A stretch of 64,000 bases of DNA, from positions 248,001-312,000 of the forward strand of contig JAIXMG010000026.1 in NCBI GenBank assembly GCA_025201345.1, written 5' to 3'. The stretch comes from Thamnidium elegans. Lineage: Eukaryota; Mucoromycota; Mucoromycetes; Mucorales; Mucoraceae. The stretch's first letter is position 1. Every line of letters starts with the position of its first letter. The translations under genes were made by a program, and so were the position numbers. Below are positions 36,858 through 47,525 of the stretch, in pieces. The notes under the pieces were generated by a model. It was not told where the DNA came from. It worked only from the letters and a program-made list of their open reading frames with translations, and did no database searches.

Positions 36858-36966
36858 TGTCACAGCTAAAATTGAATAAGCTGTGTACTACTTCAATTTA
36901 GATATAAAATACTTTAAAATATAAACTCAATAAAAGATCATCTTTTTACCACCATACATTTATTAC
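36858..36966 (+). repeat. Left part of an older LTR split by the intact element
   Basis: Begins TGTCACAGCTAAAATTGAAT and follows the 141-bp LTR with a few differences up to TTTATTAC. Its right part lies at 42466-42501, beyond the inserted element, and ends AACTCTGACA. Outer flanks carry CCTT on both sides (36854-36857 and 42502-42505), a 4-bp target duplication. Confidence 0.85.
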
Positions 36967-37107
36967 TGTCACAGCTAAAATAGAATAAGCTGTGTACTAC
37001 TTCAATTTAGATATAAATTACTTTAAAATATAAACTCAATAAAAGGTCATCTTTTTACCACTATATATTTACAACTAAAAGTATTGTCTATTAAAATAAC
37101 TCTGACA
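36967..37107 (+). repeat. 5' LTR
   Basis: 141 bp, TGT...ACA ends, matching 42325-42465 base for base by eye. It contains AATAAA-like text (CTCAATAAAAGG), a possible polyadenylation signal in the R region. Confidence 0.93.
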
Positions 37108-37108
37108 A

Positions 37109-37121
37109 TTGGTAGCACCAG
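37109..37121 (+). promoter_or_regulatory. Primer-binding site of the retrotransposon
   Basis: TTGGTAGCACCAG starts two bases after the LTR. TGG at its start is expected for pairing with a tRNA CCA end. It differs from the TGGTGCTCAC site of the two decayed elements, so a different tRNA primer is likely. Confidence 0.65.
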
Positions 37122-37154
37122 TAGTTAAAAACACAAATTAACTAAGTATCGTGA

Positions 37155-40100
37155 ATGTCATCAGACGACTGTATTCAGAAAGAAATACTGGATCATCCGA
37201 CACACATCATTCAAGAAATAATTAAATCAGCAAAAAGAAAGTTAAAACCAGAAGAGCAAAAGGAATTAGTGGAATTTATAACATCCAGAGGAATTTTAAT
37301 AGATACACCAAAAACATACATAAATTATACAAAATCAGAAAAAGTAACAATATATCAAGGATCAAGAACATTAATAGATCAATTCAAAGTATATAAAAAT
37401 AAAAATAAAAACACTGTAATAGAAGAAGATATTGAAATGAATACAGAAAATAATTCAACAACAACAAGTAATAAAACTTTCTCTGAAGAAGAAGTTTTAC
37501 GTTTAATTTCTGCAGCTATACAACAACAGCAGCAACAACCACAACAACATCAACAACAATTCAGTAATCAAGTACGAATTCCTACCCCCCCTACATATGA
37601 TGGTAGTAGAGATATTACAAAAATAAATAATTGGTACACTTCGGTGGAACATTATTTAAGTTTTTATAATTTTGAAAGAGCGCGTTGGGTATCCTATGCG
37701 ATATCATTATTAACAGATCATGCTCGATTATGGTACTACCGTATGGCGCAACGATCTTCTCACGATTTATCCGACTGGGAAGTATTTAAAATTAGTATGG
37801 ATATGGAATTCAAACCAAAGTATACATTACAATCAACAAGAGATAGATTATTTGAGTTAAAACAAACTTCATCTGTACAACATTACATTAAAGAATTTCA
37901 AGATGTATTACTCGAATTAGATATCACAGAAGATGAAGCTATGGATAAGTTTGCAAGAGGATTGAAAGATCGTGCTAGGGCACATATATTACTAAAAGAC
38001 CCCATTGATTTAGAAAGTATGTTTCATTGTGCACGAACGTTTGAGTCTGCCACACAATATGGTAAATCAACAAATAGTTTTAACCCAACAACATCAGCTA
38101 TCGATGATCCCATGGATTTATCGGTTATTGAAATTAAAAAACAAAATCAACTACTTCTAAATTTATTAAAGCAACAACAAGGTTCTAACAACAATAGTTC
38201 TGGACAAAGAAGTAATAATAACTGTTTTTATTGCGATAAGATTGGACATAAAAAGGCTGAATGTAGAAATAAAAAATGGGATGAGGATAGAGGTATTTTT
38301 CAATCTAAACGAAATAATCGTAGTGACTATCGTACACAAAAACCTCGCAATAATTATAATAGTAATACTACTAATAATTACAGCACTAATAATAATAATA
38401 ACTACCGAAAACCTAACAATTTTCGTCAGCAGATCAACGCATTATTAGATAGTTATGATCCATTAAGCAATAACACAAATAGTTATCAAACTAATACTAA
38501 CAATGATAACGATAATAAAAACCTAATTGATCTATCATCTTGTGATAATCAAGACTACTACTCTTATCCTATATTGTCACCTAACATTGCGCCGGAAACA
38601 CATACTTTGTCATCTGCTGAAAAGTCATTTTTAAACAATGTTGATAATTCATCCAATGCGTTACCTTTATACAAAACTATGGTGGGTGGATCTAATTTCA
38701 AAATATTAATCGACAGTGGTGCCAGTACAAATTATGTACATCCTAAATTACTTTCGCACGCTTTGACAGAAAGGGAAGTTGTCAATCAGGCAGTAGAAAC
38801 TGCAGATGGTAACAAGACGAACATAAACAAAAAAATTACTTTTAGATTATTTTTAGGAAATAACCATGAACACCAAGAAGTAATCACTGCATATGTTTTT
38901 GAATCAAAATTTGATATTATCCTCGGTCGTAACTGGTTGAAAGAAACTAAGCCTAAACCTGACTGGTTTGATGACACATGGGAAGTTACTGATAAAAATA
39001 CAACTATTGTCACCAAAATATATCCTGTATCACCACCAAAAGCATTACATAATATTAATACAATTAATCCACAATTAAAAACAAAGGAGACAACTAATAT
39101 TGATTATCTAGCATCAGCTACGCAAGTAGCTAGATGGCTTAAAAAAGACCAAATAACTGAATGTTTTGTAGTAAATTTTATAGATGAAAGTACAGGTAAC
39201 CACGCAACAATTACACCAATATCACCTATTGATATGAAAGACATTCAACTTGATAAAGAATGGAAAGAAGAATTTGCAAAATTATTTCCTTATGCATTCA
39301 AAGGCGAAATAACTGAATTACCACCGAATAGACATACCAGAGATATAATTGTAACTGACCCTAAAGACGCTCCTCCTATTTTTCACCAACCGTATCGAAT
39401 GAGTCCTCTAGAATTAGCGGAACTCAAAAAGCAATTAATGGATTTAGAAGAAAAAGGGTTGATAGTACCAACTGCATCACCTTATGGGTTCCCTATTTTA
39501 TTTGTTCGAAAAGCAGGATCAAATAACGCTGATGGAACACCAAAATTAAGAATGTGTTGTGATTTTCGCAGTATTAACAAAATTACCATTGCTCAAAGAA
39601 TACCAATACCAAGAATAGATGAGTGTCTGGATCAATTGCATAACAGTACTTGTTTCTCACAAATTGATTTAATTGGAGCTTTTAATCAAGTTCGTTTATC
39701 TGAATCAGATTCAATGAAAGCAACAATATCGCATCGTTTCGGTCAGCATAGATTTTTAGTTGCCCCTTTTGGATTAAAGAATTCTGGTCCATATTTTCAA
39801 GATGTCATCAACAAAGTTCTGAAGTCATTCGTAGATAAATTTGTAATAATATATGTTGATGATTTATTAGTATATTCAAAAAATGAAAGTGAACACAAAG
39901 AGCATGTAAAACAGGTTTTACAAAAACTTGATGAAGCTAAATTTGTTATAAATATAAAGAAATCACATTTCAATATGAAAGAACTGACATTTTTAGGTTA
40001 TCATATATCAAAAAATGGTATCTCTCCTTCGCAACAAAAAACAGAAGCTATTAGTTTATGGCCTATTCCCACTAATGTTCAACAAGTACGTCAATTCCTT

Positions 40101-42083
40101 GGGCTTACCCAATATTATCGCAGATTCATTCCAAAGTTTGCGCATATTGCGTCTCCCCTTACAGATTTAACGGCGGGTACTGGTTATAAAACACGTGCTA
40201 TAGAATGGACACCACAATGTCAAAATGCTTTCGATTTATTAAAACAAAAATTGTCCTCTGCTCCAATATTACTTACTCCAGATATGAACAAACCATTCCG
40301 AATTGAATGTGATAGCTCTGATTTTGCGGCAGGTGCGGTGTTACTTCAACAAGATCAAGATAATAATTGGAAACCATTGGCTTTTGAAAGTAAAAGATAT
40401 AGTAAAGAAGAAAGAGTATACCCCGCTCAGGAACGTGAAATGTTAGCCATTCTGATTGCATTAAGAAAATGGAGATGTTTCATTGATGGTAAAGATTATG
40501 TTGTATATACTGACCATCTCCCACTTAAATATTACAGAGATCAAAAACATCCAGTACCTCGTTTAGTACGATGGATGTCAGAAATAGAATTATATAACCC
40601 TAATATTCAATATAAACCTGGTAAAGAGAATATTATACCCGATTTATTATCTCGTCGCGATGGACCCGATTGCAATCCTGCATCCACATCAGTACAACCA
40701 AAATATTTATATAACTCTGAAATTAATAATAACAATAATAATACTAAACATTCTTTAAGTAAACCAGTTCAGTCAATCAGGGATGACCCTATTCAAGACT
40801 GGCCCTTACAATATTTTCGTAATGAAAACCAATGGCCTCAACTACTACAGAAAGAACTCCAACAAAACAAAGAAAAATTTATAGTCAAAAATCAACATAT
40901 ATATAAACTAGTCAAAAATTCAAAAACAAATGAAAGCATGGAATTAAAGTTTATACCTTTTCATCAACGTGCTGATTTTATTAACAATTTCCACATAGCA
41001 TACGGTCATCTTAGTCAACTGTCAATATACCACCAATTAAAAAATAGAATTTGGTGGCCGGGTATACAACAAGATATAATTGAATACTTGAAATCCTGTG
41101 CTCAATGTCAACTCGCAAGTCGTTCGGAAAAGAATATTCACCATTCACCAATGAAACCTCTTGATATTCCTCCTGCTTTTTCGCGTTGGCATCTTGATTT
41201 TATAGGAGAATTACCAACAACAAAAAATGAAAATAGATGGATACTTGTGGCTGTTGATTATTCGACTAATTGGCCTATTATACGTGCATTAAAAAATGCA
41301 ACTGGTGATGAAATCGTACGATTTATATATGAAGAAATTGTACTAAAATTTGGTAACCCCGTAGAGATCTTTACAGATAGAGGTGCCAACTTTATGTCTA
41401 AAGTATTGAAGCAATACATGAATAAAATCAGGTCAAAGCATACCTTTACGAGTGCTTTTCATCCAAGAAGTAATTCAAAGTGTGAAAGACTTAACCAAGT
41501 AATCAAGAATATGTTAAAGAAGTATGTTAATGGTGATGTTCATAGCTGGGACGAATATATTGATACAGTTACGTTTGCTTGCCGTATTCGAAAACATACT
41601 ACAACGGGATATAGTCCATTTTTCCTCGTATATGGTACTCAGCCAAGGATTCCTGGAGACTTTCATAGACCTTATATGAATGATATAACCGAATTTGATG
41701 CCAACCTGATAACTGAAGATGCTTTAACTCGTATTCGTAACCTTAGAGAAGCTAGATTCTTAGCAGAAGAAAATTTACGGAACCAAGGTATAAAGGATAA
41801 GGAAAGATGGGATAAAATAATAAAGGGTAAAGAAACACAAGTATTTAGTAAAAACGATTTTGTACTATTACGACATGAATCTAAAAAAGGTCTGGAATAC
41901 AACTGGATGGGACCTTATCAAATTATTAACTGCAATCTGGATTTCAATGTCTACCAGATCAAAGAATTAGAAGGAAAAGTTTATAACTCATGGGTACATA
42001 CAGACCGATTAAAACCAATATCAATCAATAATAACAACTTAACAACTAGTTGGTATATTCCACGTATTGCAAGAGCACAATAA
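37155..42083 (+). CDS. Ty3/gypsy Gag-Pol polyprotein (single frame)
   Basis: 1,642 residues in one frame without a gag-pol frameshift. Domains in order: Gag capsid region (about residues 140-300, with IPTPPTYDGSRDITKINNW), a CCHC zinc knuckle (CFYCDKIGHKKAEC, near 357-370), an Asn-rich linker, aspartic protease (LIDSGAST near 519), reverse transcriptase (YVDDLLVYS near 900), RNase H (ECDSSDFAAGAVL near 1050), the integrase zinc-binding motif (H-x-H ... CAQC near 1280-1315), the integrase core with Asp in HLDFIGEL, Asp in IFTDRGANF and Glu in SNSKCERLNQ, and a GPY/F-type tail (MGPYQI). I see no chromodomain. Poly-Gln near residue 123 and Asn-rich stretches are expanded low-complexity parts. 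All catalytic residues are present. Confidence 0.95.
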   Translation: MSSDDCIQKEILDHPTHIIQEIIKSAKRKLKPEEQKELVEFITSRGILIDTPKTYINYTKSEKVTIYQGSRTLIDQFKVYKNKNKNTVIEEDIEMNTENNSTTTSNKTFSEEEVLRLISAAIQQQQQQPQQHQQQFSNQVRIPTPPTYDGSRDITKINNWYTSVEHYLSFYNFERARWVSYAISLLTDHARLWYYRMAQRSSHDLSDWEVFKISMDMEFKPKYTLQSTRDRLFELKQTSSVQHYIKEFQDVLLELDITEDEAMDKFARGLKDRARAHILLKDPIDLESMFHCARTFESATQYGKSTNSFNPTTSAIDDPMDLSVIEIKKQNQLLLNLLKQQQGSNNNSSGQRSNNNCFYCDKIGHKKAECRNKKWDEDRGIFQSKRNNRSDYRTQKPRNNYNSNTTNNYSTNNNNNYRKPNNFRQQINALLDSYDPLSNNTNSYQTNTNNDNDNKNLIDLSSCDNQDYYSYPILSPNIAPETHTLSSAEKSFLNNVDNSSNALPLYKTMVGGSNFKILIDSGASTNYVHPKLLSHALTEREVVNQAVETADGNKTNINKKITFRLFLGNNHEHQEVITAYVFESKFDIILGRNWLKETKPKPDWFDDTWEVTDKNTTIVTKIYPVSPPKALHNINTINPQLKTKETTNIDYLASATQVARWLKKDQITECFVVNFIDESTGNHATITPISPIDMKDIQLDKEWKEEFAKLFPYAFKGEITELPPNRHTRDIIVTDPKDAPPIFHQPYRMSPLELAELKKQLMDLEEKGLIVPTASPYGFPILFVRKAGSNNADGTPKLRMCCDFRSINKITIAQRIPIPRIDECLDQLHNSTCFSQIDLIGAFNQVRLSESDSMKATISHRFGQHRFLVAPFGLKNSGPYFQDVINKVLKSFVDKFVIIYVDDLLVYSKNESEHKEHVKQVLQKLDEAKFVINIKKSHFNMKELTFLGYHISKNGISPSQQKTEAISLWPIPTNVQQVRQFLGLTQYYRRFIPKFAHIASPLTDLTAGTGYKTRAIEWTPQCQNAFDLLKQKLSSAPILLTPDMNKPFRIECDSSDFAAGAVLLQQDQDNNWKPLAFESKRYSKEERVYPAQEREMLAILIALRKWRCFIDGKDYVVYTDHLPLKYYRDQKHPVPRLVRWMSEIELYNPNIQYKPGKENIIPDLLSRRDGPDCNPASTSVQPKYLYNSEINNNNNNTKHSLSKPVQSIRDDPIQDWPLQYFRNENQWPQLLQKELQQNKEKFIVKNQHIYKLVKNSKTNESMELKFIPFHQRADFINNFHIAYGHLSQLSIYHQLKNRIWWPGIQQDIIEYLKSCAQCQLASRSEKNIHHSPMKPLDIPPAFSRWHLDFIGELPTTKNENRWILVAVDYSTNWPIIRALKNATGDEIVRFIYEEIVLKFGNPVEIFTDRGANFMSKVLKQYMNKIRSKHTFTSAFHPRSNSKCERLNQVIKNMLKKYVNGDVHSWDEYIDTVTFACRIRKHTTTGYSPFFLVYGTQPRIPGDFHRPYMNDITEFDANLITEDALTRIRNLREARFLAEENLRNQGIKDKERWDKIIKGKETQVFSKNDFVLLRHESKKGLEYNWMGPYQIINCNLDFNVYQIKELEGKVYNSWVHTDRLKPISINNNNLTTSWYIPRIARAQ

Positions 42084-42095
42084 CAATGAAACAAC

Positions 42096-42098
<3 letters not shown>

Positions 42099-42150
<52 letters not shown>
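42099..42150. repeat. Run of about 52 A inside the retrotransposon 3' region
   Basis: Begins 16 bases after the gag-pol stop codon and precedes the polypurine tract. Exact length may be affected by base-calling. Confidence 0.85.
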
Positions 42151-42152
<2 letters not shown>

Positions 42153-42324
42153 CAATTCAGTCAAATTAATTCAATCAAACAGCAATTTATTATCAAAACA
42201 ATACTCAAAGATTCTTTACTCTTCATTATATTATCACTCTAACCTAATCTTTTGTATTTTTTTTTTTTTTCCTCTGTTATCCAACACTTGACTTTAGACT
42301 AGTAAAACTTTAGGGAGGGGATAT

Positions 42325-42465
42325 TGTCACAGCTAAAATAGAATAAGCTGTGTACTACTTCAATTTAGATATAAATTACTTTAAAATATAAACTCAATAA
42401 AAGGTCATCTTTTTACCACTATATATTTACAACTAAAAGTATTGTCTATTAAAATAACTCTGACA
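42325..42465 (+). repeat. 3' LTR
   Basis: 141 bp, same as the 5' LTR as read by eye, directly preceded by GGGAGGGGATAT. Followed by TTAC, the target duplication. Confidence 0.93.
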
Positions 42466-42501
42466 TTACTATAAAACTTATCTATTAAAATAACTCTGAC
42501 A
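42466..42501 (+). repeat. Right part of the older, interrupted LTR
   Basis: TTACTATAAAACTTATCTAT then AAAATAACTCTGACA matches the end of the LTR and completes the copy that begins at 36858. CCTT follows as its target duplication. Confidence 0.85.
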
Positions 42502-42564
42502 CCTTCTAAATAAGGAAGGATTAACAGCCATTATAAAAAAAAAACAGCATTTCAAAAGGATCTT

Positions 42565-42570
42565 CAAAAA
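42565..42570 (-). terminator. Pol III terminator of the tRNA
   Basis: TTTTTT on the minus strand, four bases after the tRNA 3' end. Confidence 0.75.
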
Positions 42571-42573
42571 ATG

Positions 42574-42646
42574 GGCCGACACCGGGATTTGAACCCGGGA
42601 TCTCGTGAATCCGAATCACGAAAGTTAACCACTCCTACACATCGGC
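42574..42646 (-). tRNA. tRNA, anticodon CGG (proline) by geometry
   Basis: 73 nt on the minus strand fold as a tRNA: acceptor GCCGATG with TGTCGGC, anticodon stem CGTGA/TCACG around the loop TTCGGAT, and a T arm CCGGG-TTCAAAT-CCCGG. The loop gives anticodon CGG, reading CCG (Pro); discriminator C73 fits yeast-type proline tRNAs. A37 and a weak D stem are unusual, so the identity is less sure than the tRNA call. No intron. Six T follow on the minus strand (42565-42570), a Pol III terminator. Confidence 0.85.
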
Positions 42647-42707
42647 CTTGTGACCGGACCCGGATTTTACCCCTCATTGACTACCTTATAATTTAGCAAA
42701 TACTAGT

Positions 42708-42733
42708 CACGTGTATATCACGTGTAACACGTG
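42708..42733. promoter_or_regulatory. Three CACGTG E-boxes
   Basis: CACGTG at 42708-42713, 42719-42724 and 42728-42733, spaced 11 and 9 bp start to start, about 60 bp upstream of the tRNA start. CACGTG is the core site of bHLH factors such as Cbf1/Pho4/USF types. Which gene they serve is unclear, since no protein gene begins nearby. Confidence 0.55.
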
Positions 42734-44609
42734 ATCATTCAGCCAAAAGGCAACTATTTATTCAAATATATAAACTATATAGTAAGTAGCGTCGAACAAG
42801 TATTTGTACAAATATTGTTATATACATACATTTTTTTCTAGTAATAGTTTAATACAATAATAAAATATAGAATTATACAGGTATTCGTTGTATGGTTTGA
42901 TCCCGAAGCGACGAATAATCGTTAAACTTTCTCGTATAATACGAAGTAAATAAATTCATCTATATAACTTTAATATTCTTCATACTTATTTTTTCTAATC
43001 ATAATGGTTTTTCTGGACTAATAGTTGACGCTTTTAACTCATTCGCTCGTGTCTTTGCTTGTTCTTGTTCTCTCATTCTAATTAATCCTTAGTTGAAAAA
43101 ATTTCTTTAATACGTGTTTTCAAACCATGATAATTTTGTGTTAATCACTCTGTATTGGCTTAGCTCTAATCTCTATTCCCTTTAGATATGATTCCCACGA
43201 TTCATCATATCTCTTATATATATGTGCCCTAAGCTTTTATATATAAATGTATTAAACTTACTTTTGTAAAGTTTCTAAATAAGAAGCATACTTTTTATAA
43301 AAAAAAGAGCAAACTTATCACCAAACACCATTCTCTATAGTGTATTCTTTCTTTCAAATAATGATGGAGATTTGAATATTACAACGGATTAGGTATTTCA
43401 TTATATAAAGGTATCGTGGTATTTAAGGTTTTTGAACGGGTCAAACAAAGTGTAATGACTTCCTTTTACAGAAAAAAAAAACAGGAACCACATTTTTTAT
43501 ATTATCCTCCAAACATAGGTTTTAATCTATTATATATGAAAGTAGTATATGTTTGTATTCTTTTCGCACTAAAAAAAAGCTTGTGTGATATAATGTTTAT
43601 TATTTTGAATGACAAAGCAAAAAAACATCATCTGGAAACTAAAAGAGAATGATGATACCACTAAATGCCTTTTTCTTTACGGAGATAGAATCTCTTTCAT
43701 TACAATAAAAACCCTACAGCAAAAATATTTCCTGTTCTACGCTCACAACAAATAAGAGCACAGTCTTTTTGTTTTTGAAGCATTTAAAAAAAAAGAGAGA
43801 TTTGGGATGCAGAGTTTAAGGTTACATCATTGATAAGAGATTACTTGTACAACGTTACTTCTTTTGAATGATAATTATTCATGGTAAAATTAACCAATCA
43901 GCGCCCTTAACTTTTTTTAATTTTCACACGAATGAAAAATAATTAAGGTTAGAAATTCACGGAATGTTTCGTTAAAGTTTTCTATTTGGTAAACTGAATA
44001 TGTCATGTGGCTCATATAACATTTGTAAAAGTAATAAAAAACGGCCCCTTCCATATAGGTGCCTCCATGTATGGTATATTAGATCCCCGCAACCTTTAGC
44101 CGTTTAAAAATGTGGGGAAAAAAGAAAAAAGCGGGGTAAGTTGTATATCAGATTTCAATTTATCTCCAAAACAAATAAGCGAAAAGAAGAAAGGGAAGTT
44201 TGATGACACAATGCTTAAAGACTATCTCCCAACCTAAAAAAAAAGTGATATATATTACAGACATTATATGATTGAATTGAACGAATAGCGAAGGTATTAT
44301 TTTATTTTATTTTAGTTAAACAAAAGTAATAAGAAAAAGAAAGAAAAAAGAATGGATATATTTTCATCAAGAAAATAGCACCACTTTTTTTTTTTTTTTT
44401 CTTGCTCTCTCTTACTACTTTTCAAAAGTGTACATGAAATATGTGTTATTTTTTTCTATTTTTTTTTCTTTTTTTTTTCTCATTTTTGGAGAAGGATGAT
44501 AAAGTTTCAGTTTCGGGTCAGATTCAATGATATATACTATACAATTTTTTGTTGTGAAGGGGGGAATGGAGAAAAAAAAAAAAGTTGAAAATTATGTAGA
44601 GAACAAGAT
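42734..44609. other. 1.9-kb gene-free interval
   Basis: AT-rich, with no supportable coding region. The plus frame at 43416-43652 and others lack family features. The part from about 44280 to 44609 is probably the 3' region of isocitrate lyase, with T runs near 44384-44400. Confidence 0.5.
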
Positions 44610-46366
44610 TTAAGCCTTGAATTGATCTTCGGTAACACCCTTACCCATAGCAGCAGTGGCAGCAACACCACCAGTAACAACCTTGATAAGTTCATCAACA
44701 TAGTTGGCACCAGACCACTTTTGATGTTGGAGAACATCAACACCGAACTCACGTTCCTTACGTTGAACTTCGTTAACATAACCAAGCATACCGTGATCCT
44801 TGTAAGCCTTGGCGAATTTAGCAGAAGCTAAAGCGTTGGCGTGGAGACCACCCAAGGTAATGAATTGCCAGGCGAAACCGAGCTTACCTAAATCACCAAT
44901 ATAAGACTTCATGGCAACATCGTTCAAACCGGCAGCATCCCTATTTAAATAAATTAGTCAAACTGTTCCCCCTTTTTATACACTATCACAATAATAATAA
45001 ACTTACCAGTTGAAAGAGGGAGACAAGTTGTAACACAACAAAGAGTTGGGGTAAACGGCCAAGACACCCTTGGAGAATTGAGCGGCTTGAGAGAGGATGG
45101 GCTTCTTGGTTTCCATCCACAACATATCAGCATAAGGAGCATAAGCAATAGCACGAGAAGTAGCGGCTTCAGTTCCACCTTCATAACGGTAAAGACCTTC
45201 ACGGACACGAGGAAGATCCCAATCCCAGAAGATCTCAACACCATATTCGTTCTTGGCAATGGCACGAGCTTCAAGGTTAGATTTGTAGTGGATCTTTTCA
45301 AGGAAAGCGTTGGCAGCATCAGACTTACCAGCCTTGATAAGTTCATCGGCAACGGCAGTACCGAAACGCTTAAGACCAGCCTTGGCAATCCATTCATCTT
45401 CAACAGCTTGGAGAGCAGCACCGTTCTTACCAGCAGCTTCGGCTTGGCTCATAAGAGTAGCTAAAGCAAGAGCATTAGGGTTGGTGGTACCAACAATGAA
45501 TTCGTGATCACGGGGATCAATGTTGGAGGTCAAGAGGGTAGCGGCTTCAGCATCAGAACGAGCAACAATCAAGTTCTCGACAGCCATAATATCGTATTGG
45601 ACACGGATGGCGACCAAACGGTTAATGTGTTCTCCAATAGGAACCAAGACCTTACCAGCCATATGACCACACTTCTTGGTAGAAGGAGATTGATCTTCAA
45701 CTGTTTTTTTTAAAAAAAAAAAAATTTAAGTATTTCCATAAACGACGATTTTTAATTCTTTTTTTTTAAACAAAATAACTTACCATGCATACCGGCAGCA
45801 CCACGTTCAACGAACATCTTGGCGAGCTTCATGACAGCAGTAATACCACCGTGACCAGTATCACCATCGGCAATGATAGGTCTCAAGTAATCAATAGCGG
45901 GAGTAGCAGCACGCTCTTGAGGAGTCATGGAGAGACGGGCTTCACGTTGCTTACGATCATGGAAAAGTTGAGCAAAGAAAAGATGTTCAACCTTGTTGGG
46001 GACAGTATCCATAGGGTAATCAGCAAGATCAGGTCCAGGCTCGTTAGAGGAGGAAGCAGTAGAAGAACATTGCCATCCGGAGACATAGACGGTTTCAAGG
46101 TGAGGGGCCATTTGAGTAACTTGGACGGGATCAAGAGCACCAAAGGTATGAGTAGTGGTACCGTTAGCCTTATGTCCTTGCAAGATCTTCCAGACCTTCT
46201 TGGCTTGAACATCAGAACGGTAGCTAATAGGGAAATAACCACGCTTGGAAACAATGGCCTCGGCAGTATAAGGACGCTTGGTGTTAGCGAAACGAGGAGA
46301 AGACCACCATTGCTTTACTTTCTCAACTTCTTGTTGGAAGAGTTGTTGTTCATAGTCGACAGTCAT
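44610..46366 (-). CDS. ICL1: Isocitrate lyase
   Basis: Cleaves isocitrate to succinate and glyoxylate, the first step of the glyoxylate bypass used on acetate or fatty acids. Three exons (45784-46366, 45007-45700, 44610-44940) give 535 residues, a normal fungal length. Signatures: [30 protein letters not shown], the catalytic-loop [15 protein letters not shown] with the active Cys, [23 protein letters not shown] and [16 protein letters not shown]. The codons are biased (GCC, ATC, AAG, TTG, GGT), more so than in neighbours, which fits a highly expressed gene. The C-terminus is EDQFKA, not a standard SKL-type peroxisomal signal, so the location may be cytosolic. A CACGTG lies at about 46637-46642 upstream. 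Confidence 0.96.
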
Positions 46367-46792
46367 TTTTATGATGATATATTTTTTTTTGAAAAAAAGG
46401 TAAAGAAGAAGAAAAAAGAAGTTAAAAAAAAAGCCAGATTTTATTACTTCCCTTTTATAAGCAAAACAGTATTTTTTTTTTTTTTTTTTAAAGTTTTTCA
46501 TATGAACCAAAGACAGCAAAGGAGGAGAAACTCGGAGACACAATTACTCTTTACTATGAAAAAACAAGTTGAACGTTGCATGTGATTTTAGTTTAAAGAC
46601 CGAATGGAATAGGTATACAACAATTTTTTTTTTCCCCACGTGAAATGCAATGGGGGAAGTATCGTCACTGCTAATAATGTATCCGGGGTCTCCGCTTATT
46701 TTAATATGCCATTTGTCAGCCTTTACTTTTTATAATCTTATCTATCACTTTATTTTTAATACAGAAAGATCTTTTTTTATATGTACACACAA

Positions 46793-47492
46793 CTACTCTT
46801 TAACTGCTTCTCCCCATTGATTAATATGCCAGCCGTTTTCGGCTGCAATACGATCAGTAGCTTCTCCTAATAATGCAGTAGAAGATCTATTTTCTTTAAC
46901 AGCTTGATCGAGATATTCTTGAGCTACACGCTTGATGTCATCTTGAGTCACTTTTAAAAGTGCTTCACGGCGCCTAATTAAATATATACAGATGAGTAAA
47001 AAAAAAAAAAAAAAAAAAAAAAAGAGTCTATTATTACTTACATTTGTCTCATTTCATGAGATACACCGTTAACAAATTGAAGCATACCTTCTTCAGATAC
47101 ACTCTGAGGTGCGTCAACACTTTGGAAAATAGATAATTTTGATTCAATAATCTCTTGATCAGTAAATTTACGCTTTTGAACCCAATCAACCGAGTTAGTA
47201 AAAGTATCTAAAGTTTCAAGCGTACGAGGATCTCTATAAGAATAGAATGAAAACAATCCGTTTAATCCACCGTAACGAGCTCCGCCACCGTAAGCACCAT
47301 TCTTTTCTCTGATTTCTCGGTGAAGATAATGATTGGTCATAAGAGAAGATAAGACTTGAAGACTAGCACCATCAGCGTGAGTATATGGTACACCACGAAG
47401 TACTTGAGCAGAGAAATTTACTTGGAAAGGTAAAGGGAAAAATGATTTCTTGTATTCAGGTACAAAAGGATTCTACAATGAGAAATATAAGT

Positions 47493-47525
<33 letters not shown>

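Larger units (their letters stand above)
36967..42465 (+). mobile_element. Full-length Ty3/gypsy LTR retrotransposon, apparently intact
   Basis: About 5.5 kb. It has two 141-bp LTRs (36967-37107 and 42325-42465) that I read as identical, starting TGTCACAG and ending CTCTGACA; a primer-binding site right after the 5' LTR; one open gag-pol frame; and a polypurine tract (AGGGAGGGG, about 42312-42320) before the 3' LTR. Target duplication TTAC at 36963-36966 and 42466-42469. Identical LTRs and an unbroken frame imply recent insertion. It sits inside an older LTR of the same family, about 110 bp from a tRNA gene. Confidence 0.93.

Noticed and set aside
43416..43652. 78-codon plus frame
   Set aside because: Low-complexity Lys/Phe content and no support around it.
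45078..46585. Long plus-strand and offset frames over isocitrate lyase
   Set aside because: Antisense or offset shadows caused by the strong codon bias of this gene.
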